Shown: positions 8,567 through 16,370 of the stretch, in pieces
Position numbering within the stretch: the first letter of the stretch is position 1
Layout: each line of letters begins with the position of its first letter
From: JBDNBY01 sp039767595
GTDB taxonomy: Bacteria > Pseudomonadota > Alphaproteobacteria > Rhodobacterales > Rhodobacteraceae
DNA: 22,391 nt
Direction of reading: 5' to 3'
Assembly: GCA_039767595.1 (NCBI GenBank)
Contig: JBDNBY010000001.1
Location: forward strand, 1 to 22,391
Program-made: the position numbers and the translations under genes
The notes under the pieces: model-generated
Told to the model about the DNA's origin: nothing
Database searches by the model: none
What the model saw: the letters and a program-made list of their open reading frames with translations, nothing else

Positions 8567-9284
8567 TCTCAGTTGAGGCGCCAATCACTAAATGATCGTG
8601 CAATGTGATCCCAAGCGGAGCTGCAGCTTCGGCGACTTGGCGCGTCATGTCGATGTCTTGGGGGGATGGTGTGGGATCCCCAGAGGGATGATTATGCACC
8701 AAAATAATCGCACTTGCTTTCACCTCGAGAGCGCGTTTAACAATATTGCGAGGATAGACGGGCACGTGATCGATCGACCCTTCGCCCTGTGCCTCATCCA
8801 AAATTAGGATATTTTTCCGATTCAAATAAAGGACGCGAAATTGTTCCGTTTCACGATGTGACATGTGCGTATGGCAATAATCCAATAGCTCTCGCCAGCT
8901 GGAGACAATACACCGCCCCAGTACCCGCGATCGCGTTAATTTTTGCGCCACAGCTTGGGTGATTTTAAACTCTAACACCACTGCGTGACCGACACCTTGC
9001 ACTTCGGTCAATCGCTCTGCCGGCGCGGTGATCACGCGGTTGAAATCGCCAAAATGGTCGATGAGCCGGCGCGCCAAAGGCTTGACATCTTGACGCGGGA
9101 TTGCACGAAACAAGACCAACTCAAGCAGCTCGTAATCAAGCACGGCCTCAACCCCGCCTTTGCGGAACCTCTCTCGCAGCCGTTGCCGATGATCTTTTAA
9201 GTACGAAGGGGCGCTCTTCGGGACGTCCACCACCTCATCGAAGCTAAATAGATCGGCTGTATATTCATGAAACCCTTGCGTCAT
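8538..9284 (-). CDS. radC: RadC family (JAB/MPN domain) protein
   Basis: 248 residues, a little longer than E. coli RadC (about 220). An N-terminal helix-hairpin-helix-like part (VQGVGHAVVLEFK, residues 95-107) precedes a JAMM metal site: H197 and H199 in HNHPSGDP and D210 in SPQD. The family was once called a DNA repair protein, but that role is not supported in E. coli and its true function is unknown; the fold suggests a metal-dependent hydrolase. It starts 42 bases after the dnaJ stop on the same strand with no obvious terminator between, so it may be the third gene of the dnaK-dnaJ transcript. A 10-base palindrome (TTTCATGAAA, 9295-9304) lies just before the start. The ribosome-binding site is weak. 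Its last codons overlap the end of the OmpA-fusion gene. Confidence 0.92.
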   Translation of the reverse strand: MTQGFHEYTADLFSFDEVVDVPKSAPSYLKDHRQRLRERFRKGGVEAVLDYELLELVLFRAIPRQDVKPLARRLIDHFGDFNRVITAPAERLTEVQGVGHAVVLEFKITQAVAQKLTRSRVLGRCIVSSWRELLDYCHTHMSHRETEQFRVLYLNRKNILILDEAQGEGSIDHVPVYPRNIVKRALEVKASAIILVHNHPSGDPTPSPQDIDMTRQVAEAAAPLGITLHDHLVIGASTEISFRTEGYL

Positions 9285-9326
9285 AGGTCAAGAGTTTCAT
9301 GAAATGTTTAATTTTTGGTGAACGGC

Positions 9327-10475
9327 TCAGCTTTTCATGCTGTCCCAGAACGATTTCACACCTGCAAAAAACGAGCTGCTCTCTGGGCTGTTCTCTTTGG
9401 ACTGCTCTTGGAATTCGCGCAGCAACTCTTTTTGCCGAGATGTCAGGTTCACTGGCGTCTCAACTGCCAATTCGATGAACATATCGCCCACGGCACTGCC
9501 ACGTACCGATGGCATCCCTTTGCTACGCAGTCGCATTTGACGGCCCGTTTGACTGCCCGAGGGGACTTTGACACGGCTGCGCCCGCCATCAATGGTCGGG
9601 ACATCAATATCACCGCCCAGCGCGGCCGAGGTCATAGAGACCGGCACGCGGCAAAACAGGTTATTGCCCTCACGCTCAAAGATATTGTGCCGCGCGACGT
9701 CAACAAAGATGAACAGATCGCCAGAAGGTGCACCGCGCAAACCGGCCTCGCCTTCGCCAGACAAGCGAATGCGCATACCCGTTTCCACGCCGGCCGGAAT
9801 ATTCACAGAGAGTGTTTTCTCTTGTTGCGTTCGCCCCTCACCACCACAGGATTTACAAGGGTTTTTAATAATCTGCCCGAGACCCGAACACGTTGGGCAG
9901 CTGCGCTCGACTGTGAAGAACCCTTGCTGAGCGCGTACTTTGCCCATGCCCGAACAGGTCGGGCAGCGCGCTGGCTCCGCGCCGCCTTCGGCGCCCGAGC
10001 CATTGCACGTGCCACATGGCGCCGCTGTGGGTACTGTGATCGTTTTTTTCGCGCCTTGAAACGCATCCTCAAGGCTAATGCTTAAATTATAGCGCAGGTC
10101 GGATCCGCGTGTCGCACGTCCGCGGCCACCGCCGCCGCCACGTCCGCCGCCCATGAAATCGCCAAACAGATCGTCAAACACATCTGAAAACGCGCTTGCA
10201 AAATCGCCTTGACCATTGAAGCCGCCTTGGCCGCCGCCGCCCATGCCGCCCTCAAAGGCCGCGTGACCGTATTGATCATAGGCCGCCTTTTTATTGGCAT
10301 CTTTAAGAATGTCATAGGCCTCGTTGGCCTCTTTCATATTGGCTTCGGCGTCTGGGTTACCTGCATTGCGATCGGGGTGAAGCTCTTTCACCTTCGTGCG
10401 ATATGCTTTTTTGATTTCCTCTGCTGACGCGCCCTTGGCCACACCGAGCACATCGTAAAAGTCTCGTTTTGACAT
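9327..10475 (-). CDS. dnaJ: Chaperone protein DnaJ
   Basis: 382 residues, full length for type I DnaJ. It shows the J domain with HPD at residues 33-35, a Gly/Phe-rich linker with long GGGG runs, four zinc-finger repeats of the CxxCxGxG type (CGTCNGSG, CPTCSGMG, CPTCSGLG, CKSCGGEG), and the C-terminal substrate-binding domains. It delivers unfolded proteins to DnaK and stimulates DnaK ATP hydrolysis in the cytoplasm. ATG 10473-10475 has GAAAGG about 9 bases upstream. It lies 93 bases downstream of dnaK, and that gap holds a perfect 9-bp hairpin that probably lowers dnaJ expression relative to dnaK. Confidence 0.98.
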   Translation of the reverse strand: MSKRDFYDVLGVAKGASAEEIKKAYRTKVKELHPDRNAGNPDAEANMKEANEAYDILKDANKKAAYDQYGHAAFEGGMGGGGQGGFNGQGDFASAFSDVFDDLFGDFMGGGRGGGGGRGRATRGSDLRYNLSISLEDAFQGAKKTITVPTAAPCGTCNGSGAEGGAEPARCPTCSGMGKVRAQQGFFTVERSCPTCSGLGQIIKNPCKSCGGEGRTQQEKTLSVNIPAGVETGMRIRLSGEGEAGLRGAPSGDLFIFVDVARHNIFEREGNNLFCRVPVSMTSAALGGDIDVPTIDGGRSRVKVPSGSQTGRQMRLRSKGMPSVRGSAVGDMFIELAVETPVNLTSRQKELLREFQEQSKENSPESSSFFAGVKSFWDSMKS

Positions 10476-10516
10476 CGATTATAGCCTTTCTTTCACCGAT
10501 TAAGTGGAACTGCAAA

Positions 10517-10542
10517 GGCCGGCCCGACAAATGGGGCCGGCC
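10517..10542 (-). terminator. Perfect 9-bp hairpin between dnaK and dnaJ (attenuator or mRNA processing element)
   Basis: Arms 10517-10525 (GGCCGGCCC) and 10534-10542 pair perfectly around an 8-base loop. On the transcribed (minus) strand the hairpin is followed by only TTTGC, so the U-tract is short. That suits partial termination, or a stabilising 3' end for dnaK mRNA after processing, rather than full termination. Its position explains a lower level of dnaJ than dnaK, as is common for this operon. Which mechanism operates is inference. Confidence 0.6.
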
Positions 10543-10568
10543 CTGGAGATGAGACCACTTCGGGTGAC

Positions 10569-12488
10569 TTAGCGTTTGTCGTTATCGCCCAAATCTTCGA
10601 AATCAGCGTCCAGAATGTCGTCATCGCTTGGCGTATGAGCACCATCTTCGCTGGGAACATCAACATCCGCAGGGTCGTCTTGACCTGCTTTGTAGATCGC
10701 CTCGCCCAGTTTCATCGCCGCCTCTGTCACGTTTTGAATGCCGGATTTGATTTTATCCGCGTTTTCATTCTCGAGCTCGTCTTTCAAGGCGGCAATCGCC
10801 AATTCAATCGCTTCGACAGTCGATGGATCGACTTTTTCGCCATGCTCTTCGAGTGACTTTTCAGTCGAATGGATCAGGCTTTCAGCCTGGTTCTTCGCAT
10901 CCACCAATTCGCGGCGCGCCTTGTCGGCGTCGGCGTTTTCTTCGGCTTCGCGGACCATGCGATCGATATCCTCATCGTTCAGGCCACCTGACGCTTGGAT
11001 CGTGATCTTTTGCTCTTTGCCCGTGCCTTTATCTTTGGCAGAGACGGAGACGATCCCATTGGCGTCGATGTCAAAGGTTACTTCGATTTGCGGCATGCCG
11101 CGCGGCGCGGGTGGGATATCTTCGAGGTTGAACTGACCCAGAACTTTGTTATCCGCCGCCATTTCACGCTCCCCTTGGAAGACGCGGATGGTCACGGCAT
11201 TTTGATGATCCTCGGCCGTCGAGAAGACCTGTGATTTCTTGGTCGGGATCGTTGTGTTACGATCGATGAGGCGCGTGAACACACCGCCCAATGTTTCGAT
11301 ACCTAGAGATAGCGGCGTGACATCCAAAAGGACCACATCTTTGACGTCGCCTTGCAAAACGCCCGCTTGGATCGCGGCGCCCATGGCCACCACTTCGTCA
11401 GGGTTCACGCCTTTGTGCGGCTCTTTGCCAAAGAATTTTGTCACTTCTTCCATGACCTTGGGCATACGCGTCATGCCGCCCACGAGAACGACTTCGTCGA
11501 TATCAGACGTGGAGAGGCCCGCGTCTTTCAAGGCCGCTTGGCATGGTTTGATCGATGCTTTGATCAAATCGCCAACGAGGCTTTCGAGTTTTGCGCGCGT
11601 CAGCTTCATCACAAGGTGCAAAGGCTGGCCTGTTTTGCCGTCCATTGAGATAAACGGTTGGTTGATCTCAGTTTGCGAGGAGGATGAGAGTTCGATCTTA
11701 GCCTTTTCGGCGGCCTCTTTGAGACGCTGCAATGCCATTTTATCGGCCGTGAGATCGACGCCGTTTTCTTTTTTGAACTCGTCTGCGAGATAGTTCACGA
11801 TGCGCATGTCGAAATCTTCACCGCCCAAGAACGTGTCGCCATTGGTGGATTTCACTTCGAAGAGGCCGTCATCAATCTCGAGGATTGTGACGTCGAATGT
11901 CCCGCCGCCAAGGTCGTAGACCGCGATTGTCTTGGTCTCGTTTTTATCAAGACCATAGGCCAAGGCCGCCGCTGTTGGTTCGTTGATGATGCGGAGCACT
12001 TCGAGACCAGCGATTTTACCGGCGTCTTTTGTCGCTTGGCGCTGTGCGTCGTTGAAATACGCTGGAACGGTGATGACCGCTTGGGTCACGTCTTCACCAA
12101 GATAGCTCTCGGCAGTTTCTTTCATTTTCTGCAATGTGAAGGCAGAGATTTGCGAGGGTGAGTATTTTTCACCATGCGCCTCGACCCATGCGTCGCCATT
12201 GCCCCCATCGACCAGCTCGTAGGGGAGGTTTTTCTTATCTTTGGCCAGATCCGCGTCATCGATCCGGCGACCGATCAAACGCTTAACACCAAAGACGGTG
12301 TTCTCGGGGTTCGTGACCGCCTGCCGCTTGGCCGATTGACCAACGAGACGCTCATCATCGGTGAATGCGACGATCGAAGGCGTTGTGCGCGCACCTTCTG
12401 AGTTTTCGACAACACGCGGCTGCGTGCCGTCCATGATTGCCACACAAGAGTTTGTTGTACCTAGATCGATACCAATTACTTTAGCCAT
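10569..12488 (-). CDS. dnaK: Chaperone protein DnaK (Hsp70)
   Basis: 639 residues, the normal length. The Hsp70 signatures are all present: IDLGTTNSCVA (residues 6-16), VYDLGGGTFDVTIL in the nucleotide-binding domain and VVLVGGMTRMPKV. They are followed by the interdomain linker (DVVLLDVTPLSLGIE), the substrate-binding domain, the helical lid and an acidic tail ending DADFEDLGDNDKR. It binds exposed hydrophobic stretches of client proteins in an ATP-controlled cycle with DnaJ and GrpE; grpE is not in the window. ATG 12486-12488 has an AGGAAAGGG ribosome-binding site (12495-12503) 6 bases upstream, strong as expected for an abundant protein. A promoter about 90 bases upstream is described separately. 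Confidence 0.98.
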   Translation of the reverse strand: MAKVIGIDLGTTNSCVAIMDGTQPRVVENSEGARTTPSIVAFTDDERLVGQSAKRQAVTNPENTVFGVKRLIGRRIDDADLAKDKKNLPYELVDGGNGDAWVEAHGEKYSPSQISAFTLQKMKETAESYLGEDVTQAVITVPAYFNDAQRQATKDAGKIAGLEVLRIINEPTAAALAYGLDKNETKTIAVYDLGGGTFDVTILEIDDGLFEVKSTNGDTFLGGEDFDMRIVNYLADEFKKENGVDLTADKMALQRLKEAAEKAKIELSSSSQTEINQPFISMDGKTGQPLHLVMKLTRAKLESLVGDLIKASIKPCQAALKDAGLSTSDIDEVVLVGGMTRMPKVMEEVTKFFGKEPHKGVNPDEVVAMGAAIQAGVLQGDVKDVVLLDVTPLSLGIETLGGVFTRLIDRNTTIPTKKSQVFSTAEDHQNAVTIRVFQGEREMAADNKVLGQFNLEDIPPAPRGMPQIEVTFDIDANGIVSVSAKDKGTGKEQKITIQASGGLNDEDIDRMVREAEENADADKARRELVDAKNQAESLIHSTEKSLEEHGEKVDPSTVEAIELAIAALKDELENENADKIKSGIQNVTEAAMKLGEAIYKAGQDDPADVDVPSEDGAHTPSDDDILDADFEDLGDNDKR

Positions 12489-12574
12489 GTCTATCCCTTT
12501 CCTTTAGGCGATGTCATGGGCTGCACCCTGATCGGCGCGCGGCCCTTTGGCGCGGTTTATCCGCTTCATTGGGC

Positions 12575-12603
12575 TATATAGGGAGGCAGATTTGCACCTG
12601 CAA
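12575..12603 (-). promoter_or_regulatory. Candidate dnaK promoter (-35 TTGCAG, 17 bp, -10 TATATA)
   Basis: On the minus strand TTGCAG (12598-12603) is separated by exactly 17 bases from TATATA (12575-12580), a good housekeeping-type promoter about 85 bases before the dnaK start. The -10 region reads CCCTATAT, which also resembles the heat-shock sigma32 -10 element of Alphaproteobacteria, so both sigma factors may use it. I see no CIRCE inverted repeat (TTAGCACTC-N9-GAGTGCTAA), so HrcA control is not supported. Confidence 0.5.
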
Positions 12604-12650
12604 CAGGGGAATGACCACAAAGTGCGTAAAAAACCACTCAATTAGGAAAA

Positions 12651-12665
12651 AATTTTCGCAAAATT
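12651..12665 (-). terminator. AT-rich hairpin with T-run at the end of the permease gene
   Basis: On the minus strand a 6-bp inverted repeat (AATTTT, loop GCG, AAAATT) overlaps the permease stop codon and runs directly into further Ts, with another T-run shortly after. The form is that of an intrinsic terminator, but the stem is weak because nearly all pairs are A-T. It could separate the permease gene from dnaK. Confidence 0.3.
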
Positions 12666-13485
12666 AGCCGCGGGAATTCCAACTTGCGGAGGCATGTTTG
12701 CGTGTATGGGCCTCTGCAATCAGGCCACCCATGATCAATGCAAGGGAAATGGCCAGAGGATAGAGCCAATTGGAATTTTGCGGCACGTAATTCACAAATG
12801 CATATCCGCGCGTTTGGTCGATCACATGAAACAGCGGGTTCCACGCAAACATCGAGATCATAAAACCCGGCAGCGTATTAGCAACGAACATCTTACCAGA
12901 GGCGAACATATTGATTCGTTGATAAATACTCGACACGATCCCCACTAAGTTTGGCGCCCATGGTTTGGCGGCCAAAAACACCATCCCGACCCCGACACCA
13001 AAAAGCCATGCCAACATAAACATGCCCAAACATCCGGCTGGATCTTGTAATGTGAAACGCTCGAACGCCAAAAAATATACCCCGAGCATGACGATCATGG
13101 TCAGGGTTTGAATATAGAGCGCGCCCAGCGCCGCTGAGAAAATCGCGATAAAGGTATTCATCGGCGCATGCTGCATCATGGGCGAGGTGGGCCCCTCGGA
13201 CCCAAACACTGCCGATCACGTTTTAATATGTACCATATACATAAACACGCCCGTCATCACATAGATCATGAAATCCCCGCGGATGGGGGCACTGGGCTGG
13301 CCTGTTGGGCTGAAAAACGCAAACATGGCATAAAAGGCCATCACAAACAGCACCGATTGAAAGACATTGATCAGCAAACTGATGAAAGCATTGCCATGGG
13401 TTGATCGCACTTGGCGCACAGCTGCGACATAGATCAACTCCATCAAATTGACGGTCGCCCATGTAGTTGAAATGCGTGCGTTCAT
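12664..13485 (-). pseudogene. ABC-2 type polysaccharide export permease (KpsM/Wzm-like), interrupted by one in-frame TGA
   Basis: Two open stretches in the same frame are separated only by TGA at 13216-13218. Read through, they give about 273 residues, the normal length for a capsule/O-antigen export permease with six membrane helices. The upstream piece (89 residues from ATG 13485) holds the N-terminal cytoplasmic part and the first helices, ending MVHIKT. The downstream piece (183 residues) resumes with SAVFGSEGPTSPMMQHAP and continues through FASGKMFVANTLPGFM, NPLFHVIDQTRGYAFVNY and a charged C-terminus (HTRKHASASWN). There is no frameshift or lost sequence, so the change is a single nonsense substitution, recent in origin or a sequencing error. 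A GTG 9 bases after the stop could restart translation but would lack the first helices. No ATPase partner (kpsT/wzt) is adjacent. Confidence 0.8.
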
Positions 13486-13576
13486 CGTGAGATGGGTCCT
13501 GTGTCGGTCAGTGTCGCTGTGGTCATGCATCACTGCATGGAGTATAACTACGGCAATACTAAGGAGTCATTAAGAT

Positions 13577-14392
13577 ATGTCATACCCCTCTATCACAATT
13601 TTTCGCGATTTAGCCCTCAAAGCGGGGGAGGCGATCTTGGAGGTTTACACCTCGGACGTGTTTGGAACAGTGACGAAATCGGATAATAGCCCTGTGACCC
13701 GCGCCGATCAGGCCGCTGATGCGATCATCACCGCCGGCCTGCGGGACGCCTATCCACACATTGCCCTCGTGACCGAGGAACAAGCCGACACGCATGATCA
13801 AACTGTGCAAGACTTCCTCATTGTCGATCCATTGGACGGCACAAAGGAATTCATTCAAAAACGCGATGAATTCACAGTAAACATCGCCTATGTTCAAAAC
13901 GGCGTGCCTGTGATGGGCGTGGTCTATGCCCCCGCGCTGGGGCGGATGTTTTACGCCGATGAGACCGGGGCCTATGAGGAAACAGGGCCGTTTGAGATCG
14001 GACAAATCGGGGCCCGAACGACGCTGCGTGTGGCACAGGCACAAGAGGATGCGCCAATACAGGTGGTTGCCTCCAAATCGCATATGGATCCCACAACCGA
14101 GCGTTATATTCGCCTATATAATGTGGCACAGACCACATCCGCTGGATCATCGTTGAAATTCTGTTTGATCGCCAGCGGCGCGGCGCATTTGTATCCACGC
14201 TGCGCGCCGACCATGGAATGGGACACTGCCGCAGGGGATGCCGTGTTGCGTGCCGCAGGGGGGCAGATGGTGCACTTTCCGCAAATGACGCCGTTTACCT
14301 ATGGCAAGGCGGGATTTCGCAACACATATTTCATTGCCGCAGGGCAGATTGACCTGAAAAATGATGTTGAGCCTGTGACTGAGAGAAATTAG
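13577..14392 (+). CDS. cysQ: 3'(2'),5'-bisphosphate nucleotidase CysQ
   Basis: 271 residues, normal for the family. It belongs to the Mg-dependent, lithium-sensitive inositol-phosphatase fold and hydrolyses 3'-phosphoadenosine 5'-phosphate (PAP), a by-product of sulfate assimilation, to AMP. The metal-binding motif DPLDGT is at residues 84-89, preceded by TEE at 66-68 and D44 in VTRADQAAD, and followed by the C-terminal MEWDTAAGDAVLRAAGG block. ATG 13577 has AAGGAG (13561-13566) 10 bases upstream. An inositol monophosphatase activity cannot be excluded, but the CysQ-like spacing and the segment TKEFIQKRDEFTVNIA favour CysQ. It is 72 bases upstream of the polyamine operon on the same strand and divergent from the broken permease. 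Confidence 0.92.
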   Translation: MSYPSITIFRDLALKAGEAILEVYTSDVFGTVTKSDNSPVTRADQAADAIITAGLRDAYPHIALVTEEQADTHDQTVQDFLIVDPLDGTKEFIQKRDEFTVNIAYVQNGVPVMGVVYAPALGRMFYADETGAYEETGPFEIGQIGARTTLRVAQAQEDAPIQVVASKSHMDPTTERYIRLYNVAQTTSAGSSLKFCLIASGAAHLYPRCAPTMEWDTAAGDAVLRAAGGQMVHFPQMTPFTYGKAGFRNTYFIAAGQIDLKNDVEPVTERN

Positions 14393-14464
14393 TGGTGGCC
14401 TTGAGGACAGTTTGATGTAAATGCGGCTAAAGCTTTCTGCCAAGGCACAAGGGATTCTAAACGA

Positions 14465-16351
14465 TTGACAAACGCACACACAGCACCGCACGAAATTTAC
14501 GGAATTGAAAAATGGGGCAAAGAGCTTTTTTCAGTTTTGCCGTCGGGGGATGTTGGGCTGATCAATCCATTTGATCCAAGCAATGAGCCGTTGAACCTCA
14601 GCCATGTGATCCAAGACCTCAAAGAGCGCGGCATTGATACGCCGATTGTGTTGCGAGTCGGCTCTTTTTTGCGCCATGCGATTGAAGAAGTGCACACAAC
14701 ATTCGGCGCGGCGATGAGGGATCTTGAGTACAAAGGCGATTATCGCGGTGTGTTCCCAATCAAGGTCAACCAGCAATCGCAAATTGTGGACCGTATCGTC
14801 ACCTATGGCCAGAAGTTCAACTTTGGCCTCGAGGCCGGCTCCAAGCCCGAGCTGGTCGTTGCGCTGGCCCATGACCTGCCGGCCGATGCGATGGTGGTGT
14901 GCAACGGCGTCAAAGATGCCGAATTCATCCGTCTGGCGATCTTATCGCTCAAGCTCGGCTTTAAAACTGTGATTGTTTTAGAAAGCCCCAAAGAGCTTGA
15001 TACCGTGTTAGAAGTGACCCAAGAATTGGGGATCGAGCCGCTCTTGGGTGTGCGCGTTAAACTTAATAACCGGATCAAAGGCAATTGGGCCGAAAGCTCG
15101 GGGGATCGCTCGACCTTTGGGATGAATACCGATCAATTGGTGCGCGTTTTGGACAAGCTTAGGGCGCATAATATGCTGCACTGTCTGCAACTCCAGCACT
15201 CGCATTTGGGCAGCCAAGTCCCTGATATCAACGATGTGCGCCGCTCTGTCTCGGAGGCCTGTCGCTACTTCATTGAGCTGCGCCGCGAAGGCGTGCCGCT
15301 GCGCTATTTGGATCTGGGCGGCGGTATGGGCGTGGATTATACGGGCGAGAAACGTGCCACCGAAAACTCGATCAACTATTCTATCCAAGAATATTGCGAG
15401 AGTGTCATTGACACCGTCAAATATGCCCTCGATGAGGCGCAGATTGAGCATCCCACATTGATCACAGAAAGTGGTCGGGCTCTTGTGGCGACCTCGTCGA
15501 TTTTGCTCTTTGATGTGCTTGAGGCCACGCTCTATGATGCGCCCACGGCCGCGACCCTCGAAGAGGGGGATCACTACATGATGACGAATTTGGCCGAGGT
15601 CGAGACATATTTGACCCCCAAGCGCGTCCAAGAATGTTGGAATGACGCGATTTATTATCGCAACGAATTGCGCGCATTGTTCCACCGCGGGGCGATCACG
15701 CTGCGCCAAATGGGGCGCGCAGAGCGGATGTATCTCTATCTCGTGTCCAAAATCAAAGAAATCGCCGAAGATGCCGATGCCCCTGATCTGTCAGAACAGC
15801 TGCGCGAAGTGGCCGATATTTACCATTGTAATTTCTCGCTGTTTCAATCTCTCCCAGATGCGTGGGCGATTGATCAACTCCATCCTGTCCTGCCAATTCA
15901 GCGCCTGAATGAAAAACCGACGCGGCAGGCCGTCCTGTCGGATATCACCTGTGACAGCGACGGGAAATTGGACCGCTTTGTCCTCGATGGCTATATCTCG
16001 CCTTCGCTGCCGGTGCATCAACTCAAAGAAGATGAATGGTATTACCTCGGTGTCTTTTTCGTCGGCGCCTATCAGGAAACCTTGGGTGATTTGCATAATC
16101 TCTTTGGTGACACCAACGCGGTGACGATAGATTTTCGCGCCGATGGTGGCTTCGACCTATTGCACGAGCAAGAGGGCGACACGATTGCCGAAGTGCTCTC
16201 ATATGTGGAATATGATCCGGCGGATGTGATGGCCGCCTTCCGCAAAGTGGTGGATGGTGCCATTTCCAAAGGCACGTTGAAATCCAAAGAACGCAAGAAA
16301 ATCATAGACGCCTATCGCGATAGCTTGGGCGGCTATACCTATTACGAGTAA
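14465..16351 (+). CDS. speA: Biosynthetic arginine decarboxylase
   Basis: 628 residues, the usual size for SpeA. A PLP enzyme of the alanine racemase/ornithine decarboxylase-2 fold that converts arginine to agmatine and CO2. The PLP lysine is K100 in GVFPIKVNQQ. Further family blocks are FNFGLEAGSKPEL, HLGSQVPD, YLDLGGGMGVDYTG and ITESGRALVA. The start is a TTG at 14465: the frame is closed by TGA at 14402-14404, no ATG or GTG lies between, and the next Met is about 84 residues in, past the conserved N-terminus. AAGGG (14449-14453) is 11 bases before the TTG. A TTG with long spacing suggests modest translation. It is the first gene of a four-gene polyamine operon; the next gene begins 19 bases after its stop. 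Confidence 0.95.
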   Translation: MTNAHTAPHEIYGIEKWGKELFSVLPSGDVGLINPFDPSNEPLNLSHVIQDLKERGIDTPIVLRVGSFLRHAIEEVHTTFGAAMRDLEYKGDYRGVFPIKVNQQSQIVDRIVTYGQKFNFGLEAGSKPELVVALAHDLPADAMVVCNGVKDAEFIRLAILSLKLGFKTVIVLESPKELDTVLEVTQELGIEPLLGVRVKLNNRIKGNWAESSGDRSTFGMNTDQLVRVLDKLRAHNMLHCLQLQHSHLGSQVPDINDVRRSVSEACRYFIELRREGVPLRYLDLGGGMGVDYTGEKRATENSINYSIQEYCESVIDTVKYALDEAQIEHPTLITESGRALVATSSILLFDVLEATLYDAPTAATLEEGDHYMMTNLAEVETYLTPKRVQECWNDAIYYRNELRALFHRGAITLRQMGRAERMYLYLVSKIKEIAEDADAPDLSEQLREVADIYHCNFSLFQSLPDAWAIDQLHPVLPIQRLNEKPTRQAVLSDITCDSDGKLDRFVLDGYISPSLPVHQLKEDEWYYLGVFFVGAYQETLGDLHNLFGDTNAVTIDFRADGGFDLLHEQEGDTIAEVLSYVEYDPADVMAAFRKVVDGAISKGTLKSKERKKIIDAYRDSLGGYTYYE

Positions 16352-16370
16352 CTGAAAAGGAGTGCGAGAC

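Noticed and set aside
9315..10085. Long plus-strand open frame across dnaJ
   Set aside because: It is antisense to a clear DnaJ with all domain motifs; its length comes from the GC-rich codon pattern of the real gene.
11239..11793. Open frame of 184 codons opposite dnaK
   Set aside because: It is antisense to highly conserved dnaK and has no ribosome-binding site or recognisable motif.
13216..13533. Two separate small membrane protein genes instead of a broken permease
   Set aside because: Both pieces share one frame, join without loss, and together give a normal-length ABC-2 permease.
15008..15709. Minus-strand open frame of 233 codons inside speA
   Set aside because: It is a shadow of the speA coding sequence with no family features.
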